Below are positions 54,597-62,046 of a DNA stretch of 64,000 bases, piece after piece. The stretch is from an uncultured Muribaculaceae bacterium. Its GTDB lineage: Bacteria; Bacteroidota; Bacteroidia; Bacteroidales; Muribaculaceae. Each line of letters begins with the position of its first letter. Positions within the stretch are counted from its first letter, which is position 1. Both the position numbers and the translations under genes were made by a program. The DNA lies in the NCBI GenBank assembly GCA_910587925.1, contig CAJUOC010000013.1, forward strand, positions 4,595-68,594. Reading direction: 5' to 3'. Below the pieces are notes generated by a model that did no database searches, had not been told where the DNA came from, and saw nothing but the letters and a program-made list of their open reading frames with translations.

Positions 54597-54604
54597 CAAA
54601 GGTA
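54597..54604 (-). promoter_or_regulatory. -7 box of the acyltransferase-secG unit
   Basis: It reads TACCTTTG on the minus strand, 23 bp before the ATG at 54573. Confidence 0.65.
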
Positions 54605-54629
54605 CAAAAAATCTGCGTATGTCGTGCAA

Positions 54630-55379
54630 TCAGAATCTCAGATGGGAGGGCAGTCGCTCGGCCGTAGACAGCCAGTAGCGCGCGCCGCGGCTGCCGGCGC
54701 GGTTGGGCAACTCACACATGTCGAGGTCAGACACCGGCGCCGCGAGGTCCCACGACTCCAGCATGGCCGCCAGAGGCGAGCCGGCCGCGACGGCGTATGT
54801 CTGCGGGGGCATGTGCATCCCGTCGGGGGCGATGGTGATGTCGTATCCGCCGCTGTCGCCGGCCGGGGTCACCCGGTATGTACCGCGGGCGATGAGCGCC
54901 GGCTTTATGGGCAGGCCGTCGGTAAAGGTGGTGAGGATAAAGCGGCCGTCGGAGTTGAGATACAGGTTGGTATCCCAGGCCAGCAGATGATCCTGGCGGC
55001 CGGGGTCGGTATGTACCGAGCCAAGCAGCGCAAAGTACGGGTCGACTACCCGCAGCACGATGCACACCGAGCGGTCGGCGCGGTTGTCGCGCACGGTAAT
55101 CTGCGATGTACCCTTGCTCTTGCCGCGAAGCACCAGCGCCTGGCCGCCCGCATCGCCTCCCCCGACGGCCGTCACCTCGGCAGCATCGGGCGCGGGATTG
55201 TGCAGGGTATAGTCGGCAGAGCCGCCGGTAAAGGGTATGCGGTATACCTCGCCGCAGCGCAGGCACACCTCGGTATCGGCCAGCGACCATGGCTCGACGG
55301 CCGACTTGGCGCGGCCACACGCACACATGGCCAGGGCGATGGCCGCGTAGAGCAGGATGGAGTGGAGAGCGGATGTCAT
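54630..55379 (-). CDS. Putative lipoprotein of unknown function
   Basis: A 249-residue protein with a hydrophobic N-terminus ending in AMCACG (Cys19/Cys21), a likely lipoprotein signal. Residues ~30-110 look like a small beta-sandwich with a bacterial-Ig-like rhythm (YRIPFTGGSADYTLHNPAPD, LVLRGKSKGTSQITVRDNRA). The C-terminal half has no family I recognise. It follows aspC on the same strand after a hairpin and may be expressed separately or by read-through. Confidence 0.65.
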   Translation of the reverse strand: MTSALHSILLYAAIALAMCACGRAKSAVEPWSLADTEVCLRCGEVYRIPFTGGSADYTLHNPAPDAAEVTAVGGGDAGGQALVLRGKSKGTSQITVRDNRADRSVCIVLRVVDPYFALLGSVHTDPGRQDHLLAWDTNLYLNSDGRFILTTFTDGLPIKPALIARGTYRVTPAGDSGGYDITIAPDGMHMPPQTYAVAAGSPLAAMLESWDLAAPVSDLDMCELPNRAGSRGARYWLSTAERLPSHLRF

Positions 55380-55421
55380 GGATTCGTAGTGGCGGGGATT
55401 GCTGCCACGAATCTATAACAA

Positions 55422-55454
55422 GCCCGCCGGGGCTTTGGTTGCACCCCGGCGGGC
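55422..55454 (-). terminator. Terminator-like hairpin after the aminotransferase
   Basis: GCCCGCCGGGG (55422-55432) pairs with CCCCGGCGGGC (55444-55454) around an 11-nt loop, 26 bp after the aminotransferase stop. Only TTGTTATAG follows, so termination may be partial. Confidence 0.6.
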
Positions 55455-55480
55455 CGGTATGTCGTATATGTGAATCGGTG

Positions 55481-56677
55481 TCAGCGCAGGGCGGCCACTG
55501 CGGCGGCGATGCGCTCCATGGCGGCACGGAGATTGTCGTCGGAGGTGGCGTAGCTGAAGCGTATGTAGCCCGGGGCACAGAATGCGGCGCCGTCGACGGT
55601 GGCCACATGGGCGTCTTCGAGCAGATACATGGCCAGGTCGCCCGATGTGGCGATGAGGCGGCCGTCGGGAGTATGGCGGCCGAGCACGGCGCTCACTTCC
55701 GGGAAGAGGTAGAAGGCGCCCTGCGGCTCATTTACGCGGAAGCCCGGTATCTTCGAGGCAAGGTCGACCACCAGGTCGCGACGGCGGCGGAAGGCGGCGC
55801 GCATCTCGGCCACACAGTCCTGCGGGCCGGTGTAGGCGGCCTCCGCGGCCTTTTGGGCTATCGACGACGCGCCCGAGGTATACTGTCCCTGCAGCTTGGT
55901 GCAGGCCTTGGCGATGGCAAGAGGTGCGGCGCAGTAGCCTATGCGCCAGCCGGTCATGGCATATGCCTTGCTCACGCCGTTGATGATGACGGTGCGGTCG
56001 GCTATCTCGGCAAAGGAGCCCAGCGAGGTGAAGGAGCCGGTATAGTTGATGTGCTCGTAAATCTCGTCGGCCATGACGATTACCTGCGGGTGGCGGGCCA
56101 GCACGTCGACCAGCGCGCGCAGCTCCTCGGGAGTGTAGACGCTGCCGGTGGGATTGGAGGGCGAGCACATCAGCAGCATACGGGTGCGTGGCGTGATGGC
56201 GGCCTCGAGCTGGGCGGGCGTGATCTTGAAGTCGGTGTCGATGCCGGCGGGCACCTCGACGGTGACACCCTCGGCCAGCTTGACCATCTCCACGTAGCTC
56301 ACCCACGCCGGAGTGGGGATTATCACCTCGTCGCCGGGATTTACCGTGCTCAGTATCACATTGCACAGAGCCTGCTTGGCGCCCGTCGACACCACTATCT
56401 GCTCGGGAGCGTAGCTCAGACCGTTCTCGCGGGCGAGCTTGTCGGCGATGGCGCGGCGCAGCGACAGATAGCCCGGCACCGGGGTGTAGAAGGTGAAGTT
56501 GTCGGCGATGGCGGCCACCGCGGCATCCTTGATATGCTGCGGGGTGGGGAAGTCGGGCTCGCCCACCGAAAGATTGATCACGTCGACACCGCGGGCACGC
56601 AGCTCGCTGCTTTTCTGCGACATGGCGAGGGTCTGCGACGCTGCCAGCGACTGTACTCTTTGCGATATGAAGTCCAT
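55481..56677 (-). CDS. Pyridoxal-phosphate aspartate aminotransferase
   Basis: A 398-residue class I aminotransferase. NLSVGEPDFPTP binds substrate near the N-terminus, STGAKQALCN binds PLP phosphate, SPSNPTGSVY and MADEIYEH (Asn and Asp/Tyr contacts) are conserved, and GVSKAYAMTGWRIGY carries the PLP lysine. FSYATSDDNL includes the C-terminal arginine-equivalent region (IRFSYA). It should interconvert aspartate and oxaloacetate with glutamate/2-oxoglutarate; related enzymes also use aromatic or prephenate substrates. It is monocistronic from the promoter at 56708-56715. Confidence 0.92.
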   Translation of the reverse strand: MDFISQRVQSLAASQTLAMSQKSSELRARGVDVINLSVGEPDFPTPQHIKDAAVAAIADNFTFYTPVPGYLSLRRAIADKLARENGLSYAPEQIVVSTGAKQALCNVILSTVNPGDEVIIPTPAWVSYVEMVKLAEGVTVEVPAGIDTDFKITPAQLEAAITPRTRMLLMCSPSNPTGSVYTPEELRALVDVLARHPQVIVMADEIYEHINYTGSFTSLGSFAEIADRTVIINGVSKAYAMTGWRIGYCAAPLAIAKACTKLQGQYTSGASSIAQKAAEAAYTGPQDCVAEMRAAFRRRRDLVVDLASKIPGFRVNEPQGAFYLFPEVSAVLGRHTPDGRLIATSGDLAMYLLEDAHVATVDGAAFCAPGYIRFSYATSDDNLRAAMERIAAAVAALR

Positions 56678-56707
56678 ATGGATTGTGAGGGTGAATTGGT
56701 TTCACCA

Positions 56708-56715
56708 CAAAAGTA
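56708..56715 (-). promoter_or_regulatory. -7 box of the aminotransferase
   Basis: It reads TACTTTTG on the minus strand, 30 bp before the ATG at 56677. It is divergent from the box at 56759-56766. Confidence 0.65.
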
Positions 56716-56758
56716 TAAAAAAAATGTCAACCGCGAGCGGCGCGTCAAAAAAAGGTGG

Positions 56759-56766
56759 TATTTTTG
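56759..56766 (+). promoter_or_regulatory. -7 box of the lipoprotein/ABC operon (leaderless)
   Basis: TATTTTTG ends 5 nt before the ATG at 56772, implying a leaderless transcript. Confidence 0.6.
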
Positions 56767-56771
56767 CCGCC

Positions 56772-58097
56772 ATGAAACTATCAGCATATCTGCGGGCCGC
56801 TGCAGTGGCCCTCATCGGCGCCGTCGCCGCCGGCTCTTGCAGCGACGACCGCCCCGACGGCCGCGCCGCCCTCCTGGCCGAGCTCGGCCGGGATTACGAC
56901 CAGGTGATCATGGCCGATATCGACCGGCTGGCCGCCTCGGCCGGCGCCGACGCCCTCGACCGCCTTCACGCCGACGACCGCGGGGTGCTCTCGCTCGTGG
57001 CCACAGCCGACGGCCTCGACCGCAGCGCCGCCATGCTCGTCAAGTACAGCAATCCGTCGCTGCGCGCCATGGCAGTGCCGGTGACCGCTCCCGGCAAGCT
57101 GACCGGCGCTCTGGCCGATGCCGGCTGGACGGCCGCCCGCAGCGGAGAGCTCGAGGTGTATTCACGCCCGGGCGAGTCGCGGCGGGTGGTGTGCGACGGC
57201 AAGCTCATGTGGGTGGTGACCGCCGCGGCCGACGCCCGCGCCGCCGAGGTGGTCGAGGCGCTCAAGGCCCGCGGCGGCGACGCGCCGGCGTGGCTCGCCG
57301 ACAGCATCGCCGCGGCCGACGCTCCTATATATATGTCGGTGGCCGCGCCCGACAGCACTTGCTATCAGAGCGCCGTGCAGATAGACGGGCCGCGCGCCGC
57401 CATAGCCGTCACCAAGGCCGCCTCGCGCGACGGCCGCCGTCTCGCCCTGGCCGATGCCGCCGCGGTGAGCGCGCCCGGCTCGGTGCTCGCCGCGGTGGAT
57501 ACCACGGCCACGGTGGCGCTCGCGCTGGCCCTGCCGGCCGGCTTCGACATTGCGGCCGCCATCGACCGCGCCACCGGCGGTATGTATCTCGACCCCGATG
57601 TGCGTCGGGCCATCGGCGACCTCGACGGCCGCCTGGCCCTGTCGGTCGATTTCGGCGGACAGTCATTGGCCGACCCCACTGCCTGGCGCGCCGCCCTTGC
57701 CTTAGGTACGGCTACCGGCCGAGCCGGCGAGGTGACCGCAGCCGTGGCCGACATCCTGGGCGTGTACGGCGTGCCCCTCACCCGCACTTCCTCTGGCTTC
57801 AGCCTCGGCTTCGGGGGCATGACCTTGCTGCGCGGAGGCGCCCGCGACGCCTCGACCGTGATGGTGTCGACGCCGGGATATCCTGCCTCCGCAGCGCCCG
57901 GCTGGGACTCCCCCGCCCGGATGCAGGCCCGCCTGGCCGCCGGCTCGCCCCCGGCGATGATGCTCGGGCTCGACGGCTGCGGCCTGCTGATTGACGCCCG
58001 CGCCGATGCCGGCGGAGCCGATATAGACATCGACTTCAGCGGCTCGCGCAAGGGTTTTGTGGCCAATCTGCTCGACGTGCTCCATGCAATCGATTGA
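56772..58097 (+). CDS. Large lipoprotein of unknown function
   Basis: A 441-residue protein starting MKLSAYLRAAAVALIGAVAA with lipidated Cys23 (GSCSDDRPDG). A longer frame begins at 56493, but that part overlaps the divergent aminotransferase gene. Acidic residues after the cysteine suit surface export. Four or five alpha/beta blocks of ~80 residues with similar rhythm follow (AMLVKYSNPSLRAMAVPVTA, SVLAAVDTTATVALALALPA). It vaguely resembles the DUF4836 lipoproteins of Bacteroides, but I am unsure. It is first in an operon with an ABC ATPase and permease, whose start it overlaps by 14 bp, so it may be their substrate-binding or partner component. Confidence 0.7.
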   Translation: MKLSAYLRAAAVALIGAVAAGSCSDDRPDGRAALLAELGRDYDQVIMADIDRLAASAGADALDRLHADDRGVLSLVATADGLDRSAAMLVKYSNPSLRAMAVPVTAPGKLTGALADAGWTAARSGELEVYSRPGESRRVVCDGKLMWVVTAAADARAAEVVEALKARGGDAPAWLADSIAAADAPIYMSVAAPDSTCYQSAVQIDGPRAAIAVTKAASRDGRRLALADAAAVSAPGSVLAAVDTTATVALALALPAGFDIAAAIDRATGGMYLDPDVRRAIGDLDGRLALSVDFGGQSLADPTAWRAALALGTATGRAGEVTAAVADILGVYGVPLTRTSSGFSLGFGGMTLLRGGARDASTVMVSTPGYPASAAPGWDSPARMQARLAAGSPPAMMLGLDGCGLLIDARADAGGADIDIDFSGSRKGFVANLLDVLHAID

Positions 58098-58743
58098 TAC
58101 CATAAGCCTCGACGGCGTGATACCCGAGGTGTTTGCCGCCGAGGGAGCCGAGGTGGCCGGCGACGTGTGGCTCTCGGCGCTCACCCTGCATCGGGGCCAT
58201 ACATACTGCATCGAGGCCGGCTCGGGCCACGGCAAGACCTCGCTCTGCGCGTACCTCTACGGCCTGCGCACCGACTACCGCGGCCGCATCTGCATAGGCG
58301 GCCGCGACGCCGCATCGCTGCGCGTGGCCGACTGGTGCGGGCTGCGCCGCCGCCATATCGCATACATGCCCCAGGGGCTCGACCTCTTCCCCGAGCTGTC
58401 GGCCCTGGACAATGTGATGCTCAAAAACCGTCTCACCGACTTTCGCTCCGAGGCCGAGATACGGGCCGACTTCGACCGCCTCGGCCTGGCCGACCGCATC
58501 GACCGTCCGGCCGGGCGGCTCTCGGCCGGCCAGCAGCAGCGGGTGGCGCTGATACGCGCCCTGTGCCAGCCATTTGACTTCCTGCTGCTCGACGAGCCCG
58601 CGAGCCATCTCGACCCGGCCAACAACCGCCTCGCGGCCGACATGGCCGCCGAGCGCGCCGCCGCTCAGGGCGCCGCCGTGGTGGCCACGTCGGTGGGCAC
58701 GCCATTTGCCCTCGCAGGCGATATTACCATCTTGCAGCTATGA
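58084..58743 (+). CDS. ABC transporter ATP-binding protein lacking the switch histidine
   Basis: A 219-residue ATPase of the LolD/MacB class. Walker A is AGSGHGKTS (first Gly replaced by Ala), the Q-loop lies in YMPQGLD, the signature is LSAGQQQR and Walker B is FLLLDEPASHLD. Where the H-loop histidine is expected (T-H-D in relatives) the sequence is VVATSVGT, with serine in its place, which would weaken or alter hydrolysis control. The start at 58084 lies inside the lipoprotein gene end, and its stop overlaps the permease ATG (ATGA). It pairs with the permease that follows. Confidence 0.85.
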   Translation: MQSIDTISLDGVIPEVFAAEGAEVAGDVWLSALTLHRGHTYCIEAGSGHGKTSLCAYLYGLRTDYRGRICIGGRDAASLRVADWCGLRRRHIAYMPQGLDLFPELSALDNVMLKNRLTDFRSEAEIRADFDRLGLADRIDRPAGRLSAGQQQRVALIRALCQPFDFLLLDEPASHLDPANNRLAADMAAERAAAQGAAVVATSVGTPFALAGDITILQL

Positions 58744-59903
58744 TCTGGAAACTCCTCCGCCGCAATATCAGCGCCTGGCAGCTCGCCGGCTACGGCGTGT
58801 CTGTCTTTGTCGGGCTTGTCATCGTCACACTGGCCGTGCAGCTCCACGCCGACCTCTCGGCAGCCATGAGCCCCGAGGCCGGGCCACAGAGCCGGCTCAC
58901 CATCTCGCGTCGTGTGAGCGCCGGCGATACATTCCGCGGCTCGGCGCCCACTCTGAGCGATGCCGACCTCGCCGAGCTGGCCGCCCAGCCCTGGGTGGCC
59001 GACATGGCCCCGCTGCGCGCGGCCGACTTCCCGGTGCACGCCGCCGTGAGCCTGGGCGGCCGTCAGATGTCGACGGCGCTATTTTTTGAGTCGCTGCCGG
59101 CACGGTTTCTCGACGTCGACACCGCCCGGTGGCACTTCGACCCCTCGGCGCCGATGGTGCCCGTGGTGATACCGCGCGACTATCTGGCCCTGTACAATTT
59201 CGGCTTTGCCGCCTCGGGCGGTATGCCCGCCGTGAGCGAGGGTATGCTCAGCGCTCTGCCGCTCACCGTGGCTATCGGCCGCGACGGCGCCATGTTGCCG
59301 GCGCGCATCGTGGGGTACTCCGACCGCCTCAATACGATAGCCGTGCCCGAGGACTTCATGGAGTGGGCCTCGGCGCGATACGGCACAGGCGAGTCCCGCC
59401 GTCCGTCGCGGGTGGTGGTACTGACATCGCGCCCCGGCGATCCCGCCGTCGACCGCTGGCTCGACGCGCGCGGCTACAGCACCGGGGCATCGGGCGCCGA
59501 CGCCGACCGCGCCTCGCATCTGCTCGCCCTCGTGACCGGGGCCGTGGCGGCCGTGGGCGGCGCCATCACCCTGATGGCACTGGGCATACTGCTGCTGAGC
59601 CTCTACCTGCTGGTCACCAAAAACCGCCGCGCCATATCGGGCCTGCTCATGCTCGGATACACCCCCGGCCGGGTGAGCCGCAGCTACATCGCCCTGGTGG
59701 CCGCTCTCAACGGCGCCGTGCTTGCCGCCGTGCTCGTCGCGGCCGCCGTCCTGCGCCCGCTGTGGACGTCTCCGCTCGCCACCCTCGGCATAGGCGCGTC
59801 GTCGCCCGCAGCCGGCGTCGCCGTGGCCGTCGGTGTGATGGTCGTCCTCACCGCCCTCGACGCGCTGGTGCTGCGCTCGCTGGTGCGCCGCTGCTTCCGC
59901 TGA
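58740..59903 (+). CDS. FtsX/MacB-type ABC transporter permease
   Basis: A 387-residue membrane protein. One helix near the N-terminus (~residues 15-35), a ~215-residue extracytoplasmic domain, and three helices in the last third (~260-290, ~310-340, ~350-378) give the FtsX/LolC topology. MIWKLLRRNISAWQLAGYGV is the typical short cytoplasmic start. This class extrudes or extracts molecules such as lipoproteins, peptides or lipids rather than importing them. The ATG overlaps the ATPase stop. The lipoprotein at the operon head may be the periplasmic or surface partner (inference). Confidence 0.85.
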   Translation: MIWKLLRRNISAWQLAGYGVSVFVGLVIVTLAVQLHADLSAAMSPEAGPQSRLTISRRVSAGDTFRGSAPTLSDADLAELAAQPWVADMAPLRAADFPVHAAVSLGGRQMSTALFFESLPARFLDVDTARWHFDPSAPMVPVVIPRDYLALYNFGFAASGGMPAVSEGMLSALPLTVAIGRDGAMLPARIVGYSDRLNTIAVPEDFMEWASARYGTGESRRPSRVVVLTSRPGDPAVDRWLDARGYSTGASGADADRASHLLALVTGAVAAVGGAITLMALGILLLSLYLLVTKNRRAISGLLMLGYTPGRVSRSYIALVAALNGAVLAAVLVAAAVLRPLWTSPLATLGIGASSPAAGVAVAVGVMVVLTALDALVLRSLVRRCFR

Positions 59904-59994
59904 TGCCGTCTACACAGCGGCTATGTTGTCAAACATATTGCACGTGAGTGGAAAAATGGCGATATTTGCACAAAATTCTAAAAAATGTGTCATC

Positions 59995-60906
59995 ATGAGC
60001 CCGATTCGCAACTTTGATGCAATGGTCACCCGACTTCTCTCCCAGGCCTCCGCACCCGTGCGTGTGGCAGTCGTGTGTCCCGACGACGAGGCTACCGTCG
60101 AGGCGGTAGCCCGCGGCCTGAGCCTGGGTATAATCGCATGCCGCCTCTACTGCAAGGCGCCCGCGTCGCTCCCCGCCGCGCTGCGCGACTATGCGGCGAG
60201 TTGCACCGTGGTGGAGTGCGCCGATGCCGACGAGGCTGCGCGCGCCGCCGTGGCCGATGTGCGCGAGTGCCGCGCCGACGTGCTCATGAAGGGCCTCATC
60301 AATACCGACAATCTGCTGCGCGCCGTGCTCGACAAGCAGCACGGCCTGCTGCCCCCCGGCGGAGTGATGTCGCATCTCACGGTGATGCAGGTGCCCGGCT
60401 ACGACAAGCTCCTCTTCATGAGCGATGTGGCCGTGATACCCTTCCCGACCGCCGTGCAGCGCGCAGCCATGGTGGGCTATGTGGCCGACGCCTGCCGCGC
60501 CCTGGGCATAGAGCGCCCGCGCATGGCGCTGGTACACTGCACCGAGAAGACCTCGCCCAAATTCCCAGTCACACTCGGCTATGCCGACATCGTGGCCCGC
60601 GCCGCCGCCGGCGAGTGGGGCGATGTGGCCGTGGCCGGCCCGATGGACGTGAAGACCGCCTGCGACAGCCATTCGGCCCGGGTCAAGGGCCTCACCTCGG
60701 AGGTGTGTGGCCACGCCGACGCCCTCATATTCCCCGATATCGAGGCGGGCAACGTATTCTATAAGACAATGACATGCTTTGCCGGCGCCGAGACCGCCGG
60801 AGTGCTTACCGGCACGATGGCGCCCGTGGTGGTGCCCTCGCGCAGCGACGACGCCGGCTCGAAGTTTGCCTCGCTGGCCCTGGCCGCCCTCACCGGCCGC
60901 CGCTGA
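59995..60906 (+). CDS. ptb: Phosphate butyryltransferase (phosphate acetyl/butyryltransferase family)
   Basis: A 303-residue enzyme that would exchange CoA for phosphate on a short acyl group. VLMKGLINTDNLLRAVLDKQ, MSHLTVMQVPGYDKLLFMSD and DALIFPDIEAGNVFYK followed by FAGAETAGVLTG are family blocks. I start it at MSPIRNFDAM (59995); an upstream ATG at 59923 overlaps the end of the permease region and has no support. It lies 54 bp before butyrate kinase; together they form a butyryl-CoA (or branched-chain acyl-CoA) to acid pathway yielding ATP. Confidence 0.9.
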   Translation: MSPIRNFDAMVTRLLSQASAPVRVAVVCPDDEATVEAVARGLSLGIIACRLYCKAPASLPAALRDYAASCTVVECADADEAARAAVADVRECRADVLMKGLINTDNLLRAVLDKQHGLLPPGGVMSHLTVMQVPGYDKLLFMSDVAVIPFPTAVQRAAMVGYVADACRALGIERPRMALVHCTEKTSPKFPVTLGYADIVARAAAGEWGDVAVAGPMDVKTACDSHSARVKGLTSEVCGHADALIFPDIEAGNVFYKTMTCFAGAETAGVLTGTMAPVVVPSRSDDAGSKFASLALAALTGRR

Positions 60907-60960
60907 CCGGCGCCCGCCCCCCGCCCCCTCTCACCTCCATAATACCTACCTGACCCACCT

Positions 60961-62022
60961 ATGAAGATTTTGACCATAAATCCCGGCTCGACCTCTACCA
61001 AGATAGCCGTATACGACGATCTCAATCCGCTGCTCACCGAGAGTATATCCCACTCGGTCGAGGAGCTGAGCCGCTACGCCAAGGTGAGCGACCAGTTTGA
61101 GTTTCGCCGCGACCTGGTGCTCGACGTGCTCCGCCGCCACGAAATCCCGCTGGAGTTTGATGCCATCGTGGGCCGCGGCGGTCTGCTCAAGCCCGTCGAG
61201 GGCGGCGTCTATGAGGTCAACGACGTGATGCTCTCCGAGATGGAGCACCCCCTGCGCAACCATGCCTGCAACCTGGGCTGCCGCATGGCCGCCGACCTGG
61301 CCGCCCGCATCCCCGGCTGCCGCGCCCTTACGGCCGACCCCGGCGTGGTCGACGAGCTCGACGATGTGGCCCGCGTGAGCGGCTCGCCTCTGCTGCCCCG
61401 TATCACCACCTGGCACGCCCTCAACCAGCGCGCCATCGCCCGCCGCTTTGCGGCCGACCAAGGACGCCGCTACGAAGACCTCAACCTCATCGTGGCCCAC
61501 CTCGGCGGCGGCATATCCATCGGCGCCCACCGCATGGGCCGGTGCATCGACGTCAACAACGCCTTCGACGGCGAGGGACCCTTCTCGCCCGAGCGCGCCG
61601 GCACCCTGCCCCCCGGCTCGCTCATCGACCTGTGTTACTCGCAGCGCTACACCCGCGAGCAGCTCAAGCGCCGCATCAGCGGCAACGCCGGCCTGGTGGC
61701 CCATCTCGGCACCACCGACGTGGCTCAGATCGTGCGCAATATCGAGGCCGGCGACAAAAAGGCCGAGCTGGTGCTCGGCGCCATGATATACCAGGTGTGC
61801 AAATCTATAGGCGGCGCCGCAGTGGCTCTCGCCGGCAATATCGACGCCATCCTGCTCACGGGCGGAGTGTCGTACTCGCAGTATGTCACCGACCGTGTGC
61901 GCTCGCGGGTCGAGTTTCTGGCACCCCTCTACATCTATCCGGGCGAAAACGAGATGCTCGCCCTGGCATCCAACGGCCTCGGCGCTCTCAACGGTACCAT
62001 CCCCGTCAAGGAGTACAAGTAG
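60961..62022 (+). CDS. buk: Butyrate kinase
   Basis: A 353-residue acetokinase-family enzyme, of standard length. ILTINPGSTSTKIAVYDD (residues 3-20) is the first phosphate-binding motif, and HLGGGISIGAHRMGRCIDVN the second; LTGGVSYSQYVTDRV and PGENEMLALASNGLGAL complete the family pattern. It converts acyl phosphate and ADP to acid and ATP. With ptb it could make butyrate or use branched-chain acids. No butyryl-CoA synthesis genes are in view, so the acid is not settled. Confidence 0.93.
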   Translation: MKILTINPGSTSTKIAVYDDLNPLLTESISHSVEELSRYAKVSDQFEFRRDLVLDVLRRHEIPLEFDAIVGRGGLLKPVEGGVYEVNDVMLSEMEHPLRNHACNLGCRMAADLAARIPGCRALTADPGVVDELDDVARVSGSPLLPRITTWHALNQRAIARRFAADQGRRYEDLNLIVAHLGGGISIGAHRMGRCIDVNNAFDGEGPFSPERAGTLPPGSLIDLCYSQRYTREQLKRRISGNAGLVAHLGTTDVAQIVRNIEAGDKKAELVLGAMIYQVCKSIGGAAVALAGNIDAILLTGGVSYSQYVTDRVRSRVEFLAPLYIYPGENEMLALASNGLGALNGTIPVKEYK

Positions 62023-62034
62023 CGCATTTTTTAT

Positions 62035-62042
62035 TACCTTTG
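62035..62042 (+). promoter_or_regulatory. -7 box of the phosphatase-like gene (leaderless)
   Basis: TACCTTTG ends 4 nt before the ATG at 62047, implying a leaderless transcript separate from ptb-buk. Confidence 0.6.
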
Positions 62043-62046
62043 CGGC

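Noticed and set aside
55289..57994. 901-residue plus-strand frame
   Set aside because: It spans the antisense of the aminotransferase and then an alternate frame of the lipoprotein; composition is Arg/Gly/Ala noise.
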